Positions 19,499 through 28,404 of a stretch of 64,000 nucleotides of DNA are shown piece by piece. The notes below the pieces were generated by a model that was given only the letters and a program-made list of their open reading frames with translations, had not been told where the DNA came from and searched no databases. Position 1 is the stretch's first letter, and each line of letters begins with the position of its first letter. This stretch comes from an uncultured Olleya sp. (GTDB lineage: Bacteria; Bacteroidota; Bacteroidia; Flavobacteriales; Flavobacteriaceae), in assembly GCA_947503885.1 (NCBI GenBank), contig CANNFD010000005.1, forward strand, positions 1 through 64,000, given 5' to 3'. Position numbers and translations under genes: made by a program.

Positions 19499-20776
19499 AT
19501 GAAATTTATCCAATTATTAATTATTTTATTCTGTCTTAATATCAATGCTCAGTCCACTTGGCAAGCTGCACCTAATATTATTTCTAATATTAACAACCAA
19601 CGTTTTGACGATGTGTTTTTTCTAGACGACAATCTTGGTTGGGCTGCAAACGGTTATTATGCTGCAGTCTATAAAACAACTGATGGTGGTTTAAATTGGT
19701 CTGAGCAAGTAAATGAAACCGATTTAGGAAGCAGTCACTATTTTAGAAACATCTCTTTTTTAGATGAAAACATTGGCTTTTTAGGTACTTTAAATGGGCT
19801 TTTTTATAAAACTACAGATGGCGGTGTAACTTGGACTTCTGTAACAAATATTACTCCAAACCCTGTTGCAATTTGTGGATTAGATACCGTCGGAACCTCA
19901 ACTATTTATGGTTGTGGCGCTTATTTTAGCCCAGCTTTTATAATAAAATCAACTGATAGCGGAAACACCTGGAACTTTATAGACATGTCTGCTCATGCAA
20001 ATGCTTTAGTCGAAATTTATTTTTTGACTGAAAATATTGGTTATGCTGCTGGAAAAAGTGATGCTGGTGGGACGTTATTAAAAACTATTGATGGTGGCAT
20101 TACTTGGACAGAAATTTACAATTCTAACATTACAGGTGACTATGTATGGAAAATACAAGTTTTACAAAATAATCCTAATGTAATTGTTGGCGCAGTAGAA
20201 TCTACCGCTCCTACTTTAGGACAGTTTATTAAATCTACAGATGGTGGCTTAACGTGGTTTACAAATAATGCTCCAGAATCTAGCATCCAAGCAGTAGGCT
20301 TTTTATCTGAAACGCATGGTTGGATTGGAGGTCACACTACTGGTTTTCATGAAACCACAGATGGTGGTTTAACTTGGACTAACTTAAATATAGGTAATAA
20401 TTTAAACAGAATTTTTATCACTTCTTCAAATACCGCTTATGCTGCTGGAACAACTGTTTATAAATATACGGATCAAACACTTGGAACCATTGACATATCT
20501 AAACCAGAAAAATCTCCTTTACAAATAACACTTTTAAAGAATCCTGTAAAAAACAATGTAGAGTTTTCTATTAATTTTAAAAGTGATGATAATTTATTAA
20601 TCGAATTATATGATGGTATTGGTCGTTTTATAAAACAAATATCTAGAGAAACTATTAAAACTACTGGAATCCAAAAACAATATAGTTTTTCGGTTATGGA
20701 TTTAGCTTCGGGAGTTTATTTTTTAGATTTTCATAATAATAGTGGGCGACAGTCTGTTAAGTTTATAAAAAACTAA
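19499..20776 (+). CDS. Secreted beta-propeller (BNR / Ycf48-like) protein with T9SS type A tail
   Basis: 425 residues with a signal peptide (MKFIQLLIILFCLNINAQ). Six BNR-type motifs of the form KTTDGGLNW, KSTDSGNTW and ETTDGGLTW are spaced through residues 55-300, giving a propeller like the photosystem II assembly factor Ycf48/YCF48-like family. Residues 340-425 (LLKNPVKNNVEFSI, IELYDGIGRFIKQ, DLASGVYFLDF...SVKFIKN) form a typical type A C-terminal sorting domain, so the protein is probably secreted by T9SS and anchored at the surface or released. The binding partner is unknown. Transcribed alone, convergent with queE. Confidence 0.85.
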   Translation: MKFIQLLIILFCLNINAQSTWQAAPNIISNINNQRFDDVFFLDDNLGWAANGYYAAVYKTTDGGLNWSEQVNETDLGSSHYFRNISFLDENIGFLGTLNGLFYKTTDGGVTWTSVTNITPNPVAICGLDTVGTSTIYGCGAYFSPAFIIKSTDSGNTWNFIDMSAHANALVEIYFLTENIGYAAGKSDAGGTLLKTIDGGITWTEIYNSNITGDYVWKIQVLQNNPNVIVGAVESTAPTLGQFIKSTDGGLTWFTNNAPESSIQAVGFLSETHGWIGGHTTGFHETTDGGLTWTNLNIGNNLNRIFITSSNTAYAAGTTVYKYTDQTLGTIDISKPEKSPLQITLLKNPVKNNVEFSINFKSDDNLLIELYDGIGRFIKQISRETIKTTGIQKQYSFSVMDLASGVYFLDFHNNSGRQSVKFIKN

Positions 20777-20815
20777 GTTGTTTTAAATGCCACAAAAATG
20801 GCTTAAAAATCAACC
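20775..20815. terminator. Weak hairpin between convergent genes
   Basis: GTTG.TTTAA.TGCCA / TGGC.TTAAAAATCAAC forms an imperfect stem just after the stop of the T9SS protein. It is a candidate terminator for that gene or for queE, but neither side has a strong T-run. Confidence 0.35.
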
Positions 20816-20835
20816 ATTTGCCGGTCTTTTCAAAA

Positions 20836-21465
20836 CTATGGTATATTTAAATACTTATGTGTTTGTAAGGAAACTTTCCATTTTGGGTTAGCCATAACAT
20901 AATCTACAATCATCGGTATCATTATATCACGTTTACTCCATTCTGGCTGCAAGTATAAAATACAATCATCGTTTACCTTTTCAGCTTGTTGTTCGGCAAA
21001 CTTAAAGTCATCTTTATTGTATATAATACATTTAAGCTCGTGTGCTTTATCATAAACACCTTGCGTTGGAAGCTTCATTTTTTTAGGTGACAAACAAATC
21101 CAATCCCATTGCCCAGTTAACTCATATGCACCCGAAGTTTCGATATGGATTTTACAACCTTCAGCTTTAAGCTGATTAGTTAGCTCTGTCATGTCCCAAG
21201 TTAATGGTTCTCCTCCTGTGACAACTACAGTATCACTATACTTTTTTGCATTAGCTACAATTACTTCTGTATTTGTTGGAGGATGTAAATCAGCATTCCA
21301 ACTTTCTTTAACATCACACCAATGACAACCAACATCACAACCACCAATTCTTATAAAATAAGCAGCAGTCCCTTTGTGGTATCCTTCTCCTTGAATGGTG
21401 TAAAACTCCTCCATTAAAGGCAACATTAATCCTTTGTTAACTAAATCTTGTGTTTCTTGCTTCAT
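20836..21465 (-). CDS. queE: 7-carboxy-7-deazaguanine synthase (radical SAM)
   Basis: 209 residues from the ATG chosen here. QueE rearranges CPH4 to 7-carboxy-7-deazaguanine on the route to queuosine. The radical SAM cluster motif CDVGCHWC (CX3CX2C) lies in IRIGGCDVGCHWCDVKESW, with the substrate segment MEEFYTIQGEGYHKGTAAYF before it, and VVVTGGEPL (the SAM-binding GGE) near residue 85. A longer frame begins at a TTG at 21474. I reject it because that TTG lies inside the -7 box TATCTTTG, so it cannot be in the mRNA. The ATG is only six bases beyond the box, which implies a leaderless message. It diverges from the HerA-like gene. Confidence 0.93.
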   Translation of the reverse strand: MKQETQDLVNKGLMLPLMEEFYTIQGEGYHKGTAAYFIRIGGCDVGCHWCDVKESWNADLHPPTNTEVIVANAKKYSDTVVVTGGEPLTWDMTELTNQLKAEGCKIHIETSGAYELTGQWDWICLSPKKMKLPTQGVYDKAHELKCIIYNKDDFKFAEQQAEKVNDDCILYLQPEWSKRDIMIPMIVDYVMANPKWKVSLQTHKYLNIP

Positions 21466-21471
21466 AGCTTG

Positions 21472-21479
21472 CAAAGATA
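21472..21479 (-). promoter_or_regulatory. -7 box of queE
   Basis: TATCTTTG on the minus strand fits TAnnTTTG and lies six bases before the queE ATG at 21465. It decides the start codon and implies a leaderless transcript. Confidence 0.6.
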
Positions 21480-21570
21480 ATCTTATCTGTTGGAAAATTT
21501 AAGCATTTAAAGTTGAAAGTTTTCAAGGATTTAAGCTAAGATTAGTATTTTTACATCAAATATTTTAAGA

Positions 21571-23097
21571 ATGAGTAGACAAGACGAATTTTTCAAACAC
21601 ATCACAGAAGGAAACACTTGCAAAGGCGACTACATAACCTTAGGGTCAGCTATGTTAGATGGCAGCACCATTAAAAACGCTTTTATAAACGTGCCATTAA
21701 AAACCATGAACAGACATGGTTTAATTGCTGGTGCTACTGGAACAGGAAAGACTAAAACACTTCAGGTTTTAGCAGAAAATCTTAGTGATAAAGGGATCCC
21801 AGTCTTACTTATGGATATTAAAGGAGATTTAAGTGGTATTGCACAACCAAGTCTTGGTCACGAAAAAATTGACGAACGTCATGCAAAAATCGGGTTACCG
21901 TTTGATGCTAAAGGCTTTCCTGTAGAAATCATGAGCTTGTCGGAGCAAGATGGGGTTAGATTACGTGCTACCATTAGCGAGTTTGGTCCTGTGTTATTAT
22001 CTAGAATTTTGGACCTAACAGATACACAATCTGGAGTTGTGTCTGTGATTTTTAAATATTGCGACGATAATAAACTACCACTTTTAGATTTAAAAGATTT
22101 TAAAAAAATACTACAATACTGTACAAACGAAGGTAAGGAAGAGTTTCAGGAAGAATATGGTCGCATATCTTCAGCTTCAACAGGAGCAATCCTAAGAAAA
22201 GTTATCGAAATCGAACAACAAGGCGGAGACTTGTTTTTTGGTGAAAAAAGTTTTGAAGTCGAAGATTTATTAAGAACAACCAGAGATGGTCGTGGTTATA
22301 TTAACATAATTAGACTTACAGATATACAAGACAGGCCTAAATTATTCTCAACTTTTATGCTAAGCTTATTAGCTGAAATATATGAGACTTTACCAGAACA
22401 AGGAGACTCCGGGAAACCTGAATTAATCCTATTTATTGACGAAGCTCACTTAATATTTAATGAAGCATCAAAAGCATTATTAAATCAAATTGAAAGTATT
22501 GTAAAACTAATCCGTAGTAAAGGAGTTGGACTATACTTTGTTACTCAAAACCCTACAGATGTGCCAGAAGGTGTATTAAGTCAGTTAGGTTTAAAAATCC
22601 AACATGCCTTACGCGCTTTTACTGCAAAAGACAGAAAAGCAATTAAGTTAACCGCACAAAATTACCCAGATACAGATTATTATGACACTGCAGACATCCT
22701 AACATCTTTAGGAACTGGAGAGGCTTTAGTCTCTGCTTTAGATGAAAAAGGAAGACCAACACCACTAGCTGCAACCATGATGCGCGCACCTATGAGTAGA
22801 ATGGATGTATTAACGGATAATGAGTTACAAGCACTACTTGACGATTCTAAATTAGTTTTAAAATATAATGACACCATAGATAGAGAAAGTGCTTACGAAC
22901 TATTGAATAAAAAAATAGAAAAAGCAGAAGCGTTACAGATTAAAGAAGATGCTAAAGCAGAAAAAGAAAAAGCTTCAAAAAAATCAAGGTCAACAACCAC
23001 TAGAAGAAGCACTGCACAAAACCCAATAATTAAAGTATTAACAAGTGCTACTTTTATAAGAAGTGTTTTTGGGATTTTAAAACGTGTCATGAAATAA
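21571..23097 (+). CDS. HerA-like ATPase of the DUF853 / YjgR type
   Basis: 508 residues. Walker A is GATGTGKT at residues 54-61, and Walker B is ELILFIDEAHLIF near residue 290. MDIKGDLSGIAQPS and VGLYFVTQNPTDVPEGVLSQLG are hallmark segments of the DUF853 family (E. coli YjgR). They are relatives of HerA, FtsK and VirB4 hexameric motor ATPases; the substrate of this branch is not established. A basic, low-complexity tail (KASKKSRSTTTRRSTAQ) could contact nucleic acid. No NurA nuclease gene is nearby, so this is not a standard HerA-NurA pair. Divergent from queE. Confidence 0.88.
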   Translation: MSRQDEFFKHITEGNTCKGDYITLGSAMLDGSTIKNAFINVPLKTMNRHGLIAGATGTGKTKTLQVLAENLSDKGIPVLLMDIKGDLSGIAQPSLGHEKIDERHAKIGLPFDAKGFPVEIMSLSEQDGVRLRATISEFGPVLLSRILDLTDTQSGVVSVIFKYCDDNKLPLLDLKDFKKILQYCTNEGKEEFQEEYGRISSASTGAILRKVIEIEQQGGDLFFGEKSFEVEDLLRTTRDGRGYINIIRLTDIQDRPKLFSTFMLSLLAEIYETLPEQGDSGKPELILFIDEAHLIFNEASKALLNQIESIVKLIRSKGVGLYFVTQNPTDVPEGVLSQLGLKIQHALRAFTAKDRKAIKLTAQNYPDTDYYDTADILTSLGTGEALVSALDEKGRPTPLAATMMRAPMSRMDVLTDNELQALLDDSKLVLKYNDTIDRESAYELLNKKIEKAEALQIKEDAKAEKEKASKKSRSTTTRRSTAQNPIIKVLTSATFIRSVFGILKRVMK

Positions 23098-23126
23098 TTT
23101 TAAACAAACCTAGTTTACCTAAATAA

Positions 23127-23145
23127 ATTTCGCTTAAGCGGAAAT
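23127..23145. promoter_or_regulatory. Palindrome upstream of lipoprotein gene
   Basis: ATTTCGCTTAAGCGGAAAT has the perfect 10-base core CGCTTAAGCG with matching ATTTC/GAAAT arms offset by one base. It lies 19-37 bases before the lipoprotein ATG at 23164. It could be a regulator site or a 5' UTR hairpin; nothing further can be said. Confidence 0.35.
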
Positions 23146-23163
23146 AAAATACAATTACCATCA

Positions 23164-23715
23164 ATGAAAAAAACAATATTATCACTTAGTATTATAGCGT
23201 TAATCCTAACCTCTTGCAGTAAAGAAGCAGATCCTTATTTAGTAAAAAATCAAAATATTGGATTATTAACAGACTCGACACAGGTTAAAGATTTAAAAAC
23301 TATATTTTCAAAAGATTCGATAATTAACCCGATTGCTGGAGACGAGTTTACAGGAACATTAAACACCATTGAAATTTACGAGAAAGGCGGTAAACACCTT
23401 TTAAGTTTAACCCCTAAACAAGCGTTAGACTCTACAGCAACCATATCAAGTATTAAATTTAAAGACCCTAGGTTTAAAACCGAAAAAGGAATTACTAGCA
23501 ATAGTACTTTTGGAGATATTAAAGCAAAATATACAATTACTAAAATTCAGAATTCGTTTAAAAGCGCCTCTGTTTTTGTAAAAGAAAGCGAAGCCTTCTT
23601 TTTAATTGATAAAAGTGAGTTGCCTGCCGAGTTTAGATTTGACATGCAAAAAACCATCGAAGTAGCAAACATACCTGAAACTGCTAAGATTAAACACTTT
23701 ATGTTGGGCTGGTAA
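23164..23715 (+). CDS. Lipoprotein of unknown function
   Basis: 183 residues. A signal peptide ends in a lipobox (LILTSC, Cys 19), so the mature protein is lipid-anchored. The body (IGLLTDSTQVKDLKTIFSKDSI, then IEIYEKGGKHLLSLTP and ISSIKFKDPRFKTEKGIT..STFGDIKAKYTI) has a short-strand pattern reminiscent of periplasmic domains with a 'time-course' loop; I do not recognise the family. It comes 66 bases after the HerA-like gene and 18 bases before the next gene. It probably belongs to the long plus-strand run. Confidence 0.75.
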   Translation: MKKTILSLSIIALILTSCSKEADPYLVKNQNIGLLTDSTQVKDLKTIFSKDSIINPIAGDEFTGTLNTIEIYEKGGKHLLSLTPKQALDSTATISSIKFKDPRFKTEKGITSNSTFGDIKAKYTITKIQNSFKSASVFVKESEAFFLIDKSELPAEFRFDMQKTIEVANIPETAKIKHFMLGW

Positions 23716-23733
23716 TCAAATACAATAACTAAT

Positions 23734-24066
23734 ATGAATACCAAAGATTTACCTAATCACATTATTAAATGGTGGGAAAGCAAAAGATGGCTATTTAATT
23801 TGGGAAATGGATTAATTGGTATTTTAGGATTAATCCTTTTTGCTGATTATTTTAAAATTGAAGAAGTTATAGGTCTAATTATATATGCTATTGTGGCAAA
23901 TATTTTATTTTCCTCTGGAATGATTTTAGAAATCCTTGATTTTTATTATTTAAATAACAAACTGGGCTTCAATAAATTTAGAATTTTATTTTTAATATTA
24001 GGATTATTTTTCTCTTGTGGTATAACATTTCTTGGCGTGATAATACATTACGCTAATAATTTTTAA
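23734..24066 (+). CDS. Small membrane protein of unknown function
   Basis: 110 residues with three hydrophobic segments (approximately residues 24-40, 46-66 and 83-108), preceded by a polar start (HIIKWWESKRWLFNLG). It is probably an inner-membrane protein. No motif is recognised. It lies 18 bases after the lipoprotein gene and five before the cupin gene, so probably in the same transcript. Confidence 0.7.
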   Translation: MNTKDLPNHIIKWWESKRWLFNLGNGLIGILGLILFADYFKIEEVIGLIIYAIVANILFSSGMILEILDFYYLNNKLGFNKFRILFLILGLFFSCGITFLGVIIHYANNF

Positions 24067-24071
24067 TAAAT

Positions 24072-24443
24072 ATGGAAAACAAAAAAAAATATAAAATTCA
24101 AAACAGTCCATTTGTAGTACCAACAACTGATGGTAAGCTAATTGAGGAACATGTTGGATTAGCAACAGATGGCAATAAAGCTATTAGCATTGCACATATG
24201 GTTGCTCCTGCTGGTTGGAGCGAACCGTTTCAAACTCCAGCTTTTGACGAGTATACCTATATTATAAAAGGAAAAAAACAATTTATTATTGATGATGAAG
24301 AAATAATATTAGAAGCTGGACAATCTATTAAAATAGAAAAACACACACGCGTACAATACTCTAATCCGTTTACTGTAGCTTGCGAATATATTGCTGTTTG
24401 CACGCCTGCTTTTTCAATGGATTTAGTAAACAGAGAGGATTAA
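24072..24443 (+). CDS. Cupin-domain protein
   Basis: 123 residues forming one small beta-barrel cupin. Motif 1-like residues lie in PAFDEYTYIIKGKKQFIID and motif 2-like in LEAGQSIKIEKHTRVQYSNP. Motif 1 lacks the usual HxH pair (there is FDEY instead), but His in EKHTR remains, so metal binding is uncertain. Small cupins can be isomerases, dioxygenases or binding proteins, and the sequence does not decide. The gene is two bases upstream of the hydrolase gene. Confidence 0.8.
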   Translation: MENKKKYKIQNSPFVVPTTDGKLIEEHVGLATDGNKAISIAHMVAPAGWSEPFQTPAFDEYTYIIKGKKQFIIDDEEIILEAGQSIKIEKHTRVQYSNPFTVACEYIAVCTPAFSMDLVNRED

Positions 24444-24445
24444 AA

Positions 24446-25288
24446 ATGAAAAAAACAATTGCTAAGGTACTGCCTAAAATAATTGGTAACGGATTAAATG
24501 CGGTCAGTTATATCTCGCCTAAATATGCTAGTGCTAAAGCACTTAATATTTTTGCAACACCAAGACAAGGTAGTAAGTTTAACGATAAGCAAGAAGCATT
24601 TTTAAATACTGCAAACCAACATACTCTATCCTATGACAATTTAGATATACAGACTTATAATTGGAAAGGGTCTAAAGACACTATTTTGTTTGTACACGGT
24701 TGGGAAAGCAACACCTTTCGATGGAAAAAACTAATAACATCGCTACATCAATTAGACTATAATATTGTAGCTTTAGATGGACCAGCGCACGGAAAATCTG
24801 GTGGTACACAATTTACAGCTATCATGTATTCTGAATTTATTAATGTGGTTGCAAGACATTACAACCCTAGTGCTATTATTGGTCATTCGGTTGGAGGGAT
24901 GTCTACCGTTTTTTATCAGCATAAATACCAAAATCCAGACTTAACAAAAATGGTGTTGTTGGGTGCTCCTTCAGAGTTTACAGAAGTTTTTAAAAACTAT
25001 GTCAACATGTTAGGATTAAATAAACGCATTAAAAACGGACTTAACAAACTAGTTATAGAGCGTTTTAATTATGAACCCTCTCATTTTTCTGTTGCAAAGT
25101 TTTCAAAAGAGATTAACGTGCAAGGTCTTATTATTCATGACAGAGGGGATAAAATTATAAATCATGACGAAGCTGAGTTGATTTCGTCTAACTTTAAAAA
25201 CTCAAAATTAATTACTACTCAAGGTTTTGGTCATGGACTGCGCGACGATAGCGTAAACAAAGCTGTTATTAACTTTATTAAAGCGTAA
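24446..25288 (+). CDS. Alpha/beta hydrolase
   Basis: 280 residues from the ATG at 24446, three bases past the cupin stop. A longer frame overlapping the cupin is possible but is a read-through into the cupin gene. Alpha/beta-fold features: LFVHGWESNTFRW (oxyanion segment), the nucleophile elbow GHSVGGM near residue 152, Asp in LIIHDRGDKII, and the catalytic His in GFGHGLRDD near the end. The substrate is unknown. It has no signal peptide, so it is cytoplasmic. Part of the plus-strand run ending in rluF and a VOC gene. Confidence 0.85.
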   Translation: MKKTIAKVLPKIIGNGLNAVSYISPKYASAKALNIFATPRQGSKFNDKQEAFLNTANQHTLSYDNLDIQTYNWKGSKDTILFVHGWESNTFRWKKLITSLHQLDYNIVALDGPAHGKSGGTQFTAIMYSEFINVVARHYNPSAIIGHSVGGMSTVFYQHKYQNPDLTKMVLLGAPSEFTEVFKNYVNMLGLNKRIKNGLNKLVIERFNYEPSHFSVAKFSKEINVQGLIIHDRGDKIINHDEAELISSNFKNSKLITTQGFGHGLRDDSVNKAVINFIKA

Positions 25289-25293
25289 ACATT

Positions 25294-26187
25294 TTGGAAG
25301 AAAAATTAACAAGACTTAATAAATACCTTAGCGAAGCAGGTTTTTGCTCGCGTCGTGAAGGCGATAAATTAATTGATGCTGGACGTGTCACTATTAATGG
25401 GGTAGTCCCAGAAATGGGTACAAAAGTAAGTCCAACAGATATTGTTGCTGTAGATGGCGAAGTGATAAAAAAAAGTAATGAAAAGCCCGTTTATTTAGCA
25501 TTTAACAAGCCTGTAGGTATTGTATGTACTACAGATACAAGCGTAGAAAAAGATAATATTATTGACTATATAAATTATCCAAAACGAATTTTTCCAATCG
25601 GTAGATTAGATAAATTAAGTGATGGTTTAATTTTCATGACTGATGATGGTGATATTGTAAACAAAATTTTGCGTGGTAGTAATAATCACGATAAAGAATA
25701 TATTGTAACGGTCGACAAACCAATTTCGCAAACTTTTATAAACAGAATGTCTAACGGGATATATCTTGAAGACTTAGATAAATCCACAAAAAAATGTTCT
25801 GTAAAAAAAATAGACTCGCATACCTTTAGGATTATTTTAACCCAAGGTTTAAATAGACAAATTAGACGTATGTGCGAGTATCTGACTTACGAAGTGACAT
25901 CGTTGAGACGTGTTAGAATAATGAATATTAAGCTAGATGTTCCTGTTGGAGAATACAGAGAATTTACAGAAAAAGAACTAAAAACATTGCATTTGCTTTT
26001 AGAGGACTCGACTAAAATTTATGAAGAAGAAACTGCTAAAGCATCTACTGGTAGAGCATCAAAAGCCGTAAGAGAAAAACCAATAAGAGATAGATCCATT
26101 TATAAAGAGCAACCTAATAAGGAAGACTCAGTAAGTGAAAGACCTAATAGAGAACGACCAATTAGAAACAGACGTAAAGACGATTAA
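25294..26187 (+). CDS. rluF: 23S rRNA pseudouridine synthase, RluF type
   Basis: 297 residues. The start is a TTG at 25294; no ATG is available upstream, and the S4 domain begins at once (RLNKYLSEAGFCSRREGDKLIDAGRVTING). The catalytic Asp lies in IGRLDKLSDGLIFMTDDGD, and GLNRQIRRMCEYL.YEVTSLRRVRIMN is the RNA-binding motif III region. VNKILRGSNNHDKEYIVTVDKPI matches E. coli RluF from memory, which modifies U2604 of 23S rRNA. The last 60 residues are a basic, low-complexity tail with repeated NRERPIR/RPNRE units. Five bases after the hydrolase gene. Confidence 0.93.
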   Translation: MEEKLTRLNKYLSEAGFCSRREGDKLIDAGRVTINGVVPEMGTKVSPTDIVAVDGEVIKKSNEKPVYLAFNKPVGIVCTTDTSVEKDNIIDYINYPKRIFPIGRLDKLSDGLIFMTDDGDIVNKILRGSNNHDKEYIVTVDKPISQTFINRMSNGIYLEDLDKSTKKCSVKKIDSHTFRIILTQGLNRQIRRMCEYLTYEVTSLRRVRIMNIKLDVPVGEYREFTEKELKTLHLLLEDSTKIYEEETAKASTGRASKAVREKPIRDRSIYKEQPNKEDSVSERPNRERPIRNRRKDD

Positions 26188-26190
26188 ACT

Positions 26191-26613
26191 ATGAGCGCTT
26201 TATCCCCTTTTCATTTAGCAATACCTGTTCATAATTTACAGGACTGTCGCGTGTTTTACAGAGATGTTTTAAACTGCGAAGAAGGAAGAAGTAGCGACCA
26301 TTGGGTAGACTTCAATTTTTTTGGTCACCAGTTAGTAATACATTATAAAGCAAAAACTAACGACGTTGAAGCTGCAAATCAAGTGGATGGTAAACACGTA
26401 CCAGTACCACATTTTGGTGTGGTTTTAGATTGGGACGCTTTCGCGGAATTTGAAGCGCATTTAAAAACTAAAAATATTCAGTTTATTATTGAGCCTTATG
26501 TAAGATTTGAAGGTTTAGTTGGTGAACAAAAAACAATGTTTTTTAAAGACCCTTCTGGTAATGCTTTAGAGTTTAAAACGTTTAGAGATATGTCTCAATT
26601 GTTTAAAAAATAA
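26191..26613 (+). CDS. VOC-family (glyoxalase/dioxygenase fold) protein
   Basis: 140 residues with two beta-alpha-beta-beta-beta modules typical of vicinal-oxygen-chelate proteins. It begins [25 protein letters not shown], with the first His, and continues [14 protein letters not shown] and [12 protein letters not shown], and ends [15 protein letters not shown], where the Glu metal ligand sits. It is a likely dioxygenase or lyase of unknown substrate. It starts three bases after rluF and ends the run; the terminator for this strand overlaps the end of the convergent membrane-protein gene. Confidence 0.88.
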   Translation: MSALSPFHLAIPVHNLQDCRVFYRDVLNCEEGRSSDHWVDFNFFGHQLVIHYKAKTNDVEAANQVDGKHVPVPHFGVVLDWDAFAEFEAHLKTKNIQFIIEPYVRFEGLVGEQKTMFFKDPSGNALEFKTFRDMSQLFKK

Positions 26614-26750
26614 TTAATTGCCATCTTTAACCCCTTAGTTATTAATCATTTTAAGATTTATATTTTTTCCTAATGGAGTTTCGATATAAAATACAGAAAG
26701 GATCAACCCGCAGATTCAGAATAAAAAAAATCAGTTTAACAATTTAATTT

Positions 26751-26776
26751 AAGAGTTTCAATGTTTTGAAACTCTT
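26751..26776 (+). terminator. Terminator of the VOC gene, inside the convergent gene
   Basis: AAGAGTTTCA / TGAAACTCTT with a six-base loop is followed on the plus strand by TTTCTATTT. The right arm and loop lie inside the last six codons of the convergent membrane-protein gene (stop at 26758-26760), so the same bases encode protein and hairpin. Confidence 0.75.
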
Positions 26777-27459
26777 TTTCTATTTAAGTAAAAAGGCAAA
26801 TAAATAAGTAGAAAAGCAGGTATTAATATTAGCTGAACTGTGATTACATAACTTGGCCAATCACCAAAATAATCTAATATAGAGCCTGACACTGGCTTTT
26901 CATTTAAATAAGAATAGTTTGCATCAAGCATTAAGTTAATTAGCATAAGTGCTATTAAATAGACTTGTAGTGTAACAAAAGACCGAATAACACTTCTTAT
27001 ATTTGGTTTCATTTTTAAGACTAAAATAGCATAAGTTATTATAATTAGTAATCCTAAATGCACTACCCAATATCTAAAATAATCAAATGCAGGAAAGCCT
27101 TTTTCAATATCTGGTGTAATTACCCCTTGAGTAGTACCAACAATTATCCAAAATAATAAAACTTCAAATAACCAAAAACGCCTTGTTACAGTAAAAATAA
27201 AGATAAATAATGCCATAAAACTGCATAAGTATAATGGCAAATCTGTTTGTAGGCTATAACCACCTTTACTGATTTGATACAAATGAAAAACTATCATAAA
27301 ACCAGATACTATAAGTCCTAGTGCATTAAACACCTTGTGCTTTAACGCATCTTCTTTTTTATTTACAAATTTAAATAAGGCAAGACAAAACACTACTGCA
27401 ACACTAATAGGCAATAGATGTTCTAAGCTTCCAAATTGAACACGAAAAGTAGATTGCAT
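26758..27459 (-). CDS. TIGR02206/YwaF-like integral membrane protein
   Basis: 233 residues with about seven hydrophobic segments. The pattern LPLYLCSFMALFIF, FEVLLFWIIVGTTQGVITPDIEKGFPAFDYFRYWVVHLGLL and NANYSYL-like (DANYSYLNEKP) fits the conserved membrane family TIGR02206 (YwaF). No enzymatic or transport role is established. The ATG at 27459 directly follows the T-run of a terminator hairpin between it and folD, so it needs its own promoter or read-through. No better start codon is seen. Confidence 0.78.
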   Translation of the reverse strand: MQSTFRVQFGSLEHLLPISVAVVFCLALFKFVNKKEDALKHKVFNALGLIVSGFMIVFHLYQISKGGYSLQTDLPLYLCSFMALFIFIFTVTRRFWLFEVLLFWIIVGTTQGVITPDIEKGFPAFDYFRYWVVHLGLLIIITYAILVLKMKPNIRSVIRSFVTLQVYLIALMLINLMLDANYSYLNEKPVSGSILDYFGDWPSYVITVQLILIPAFLLIYLPFYLNRKRVSKH

Positions 27460-27463
27460 AAAA

Positions 27464-27490
27464 AAACCTGAAACATTTAATTTCAGGTTT
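27464..27490 (-). terminator. Terminator of folD abutting the next start codon
   Basis: AAACCTGAAA / TTTCAGGTTT with a seven-base loop and, on the minus strand, seven T ending immediately before the ATG at 27459. Confidence 0.85.
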
Positions 27491-27502
27491 AAAAATAAGT
27501 AA

Positions 27503-28393
27503 TTAATTTTTATTAGAACTTCTGTGACGCTCTCTAGCTAATAATGTGTTTTTTAACAACATTGCTATGGTCATTGGTCCTACTCCACCTGGTACAGGTG
27601 TAATATAACTTGCTTTTTTACTTACGTTTTCAAAATCGACATCTCCAGTTATACGGTAACCTCGCTCTTTAGTATCATCAGCAACACGAGTAATACCTAC
27701 GTCAATAATTACAGCATCGTCTTTTACCATTTCAGCTTTCAAGAAATTAGGTACTCCTAATGCCGAGATAATAATATCTGCTTGACTAGTAATTTGAGTA
27801 ATATTTTTTGTGTGACTGTGTGTTAATGTAACGGTTGAGTTTCCTGGAAAACCTTTACGTCCCATTAAAATACTCATAGGACGACCAACAATATGCGAAC
27901 GACCAATTACAACCGTATGCTTACCTTTAGTATCTACATTATATCTGTCTAATAACTCTAAGATACCAAATGGAGTTGCGGGAATAAAAGTTGACATATC
28001 TAATGCCATTTTACCAAAATTCATTGGATGAAATCCGTCCACATCTTTATCTGGGTGTACAGCCATTAGCACCTTTTGTGTGTCTATTTGGTCTGGTAGT
28101 GGTAATTGGATAATAAATCCATCAATATCACTATTATTATTAAGTTCTTCAATTTTGTCTAATAACTCGACCTCACTAGTAGTGTTAGATAATCTAACCA
28201 TTGTAGATTCAAAACCAACACGCTCGCATGCTCTTACTTTACTACCAACATAAGTTAAACTAGCACCATCATTACCAACAATAACCGCTGCTAAATGTGG
28301 AACTTTTTCTCCATTAGCTTTCATCTTATCAACTTCAGCCTTGATTTCGTTTTTAATGTCGTTACTAACTTTTTTTCCGTCTAGAATTGTCAT
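27503..28393 (-). CDS. folD: Bifunctional methylenetetrahydrofolate dehydrogenase / cyclohydrolase
   Basis: 296 residues. FolD interconverts methylene-, methenyl- and formyl-tetrahydrofolate with NADP. YVGSKVRACERVGF carries the catalytic Lys/Tyr region, GFIIQLPLPDQID the FolD signature, and VIGRSHIVGRPMSILM plus HSHTKNITQITSQADIIISALG the Rossmann NADP site. PGGVGPMTIAMLLKNTL is the usual C-terminal signature. It follows ffh on the same strand with 115 bases between. It ends at the terminator next to the downstream gene. Confidence 0.97.
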   Translation of the reverse strand: MTILDGKKVSNDIKNEIKAEVDKMKANGEKVPHLAAVIVGNDGASLTYVGSKVRACERVGFESTMVRLSNTTSEVELLDKIEELNNNSDIDGFIIQLPLPDQIDTQKVLMAVHPDKDVDGFHPMNFGKMALDMSTFIPATPFGILELLDRYNVDTKGKHTVVIGRSHIVGRPMSILMGRKGFPGNSTVTLTHSHTKNITQITSQADIIISALGVPNFLKAEMVKDDAVIIDVGITRVADDTKERGYRITGDVDFENVSKKASYITPVPGGVGPMTIAMLLKNTLLARERHRSSNKN

Positions 28394-28404
28394 AGTTTAG
28401 TTAT

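Noticed and set aside
21571-23097. HerA-like ATPase as part of an antiphage system
   Set aside because: No nuclease, Sir2 or other defence partner lies beside it; the protein fits the common DUF853/YjgR family.
24380-24445. Longer alpha/beta hydrolase frame overlapping the cupin gene
   Set aside because: The extension is the cupin gene in another frame, and an ATG follows the cupin stop.
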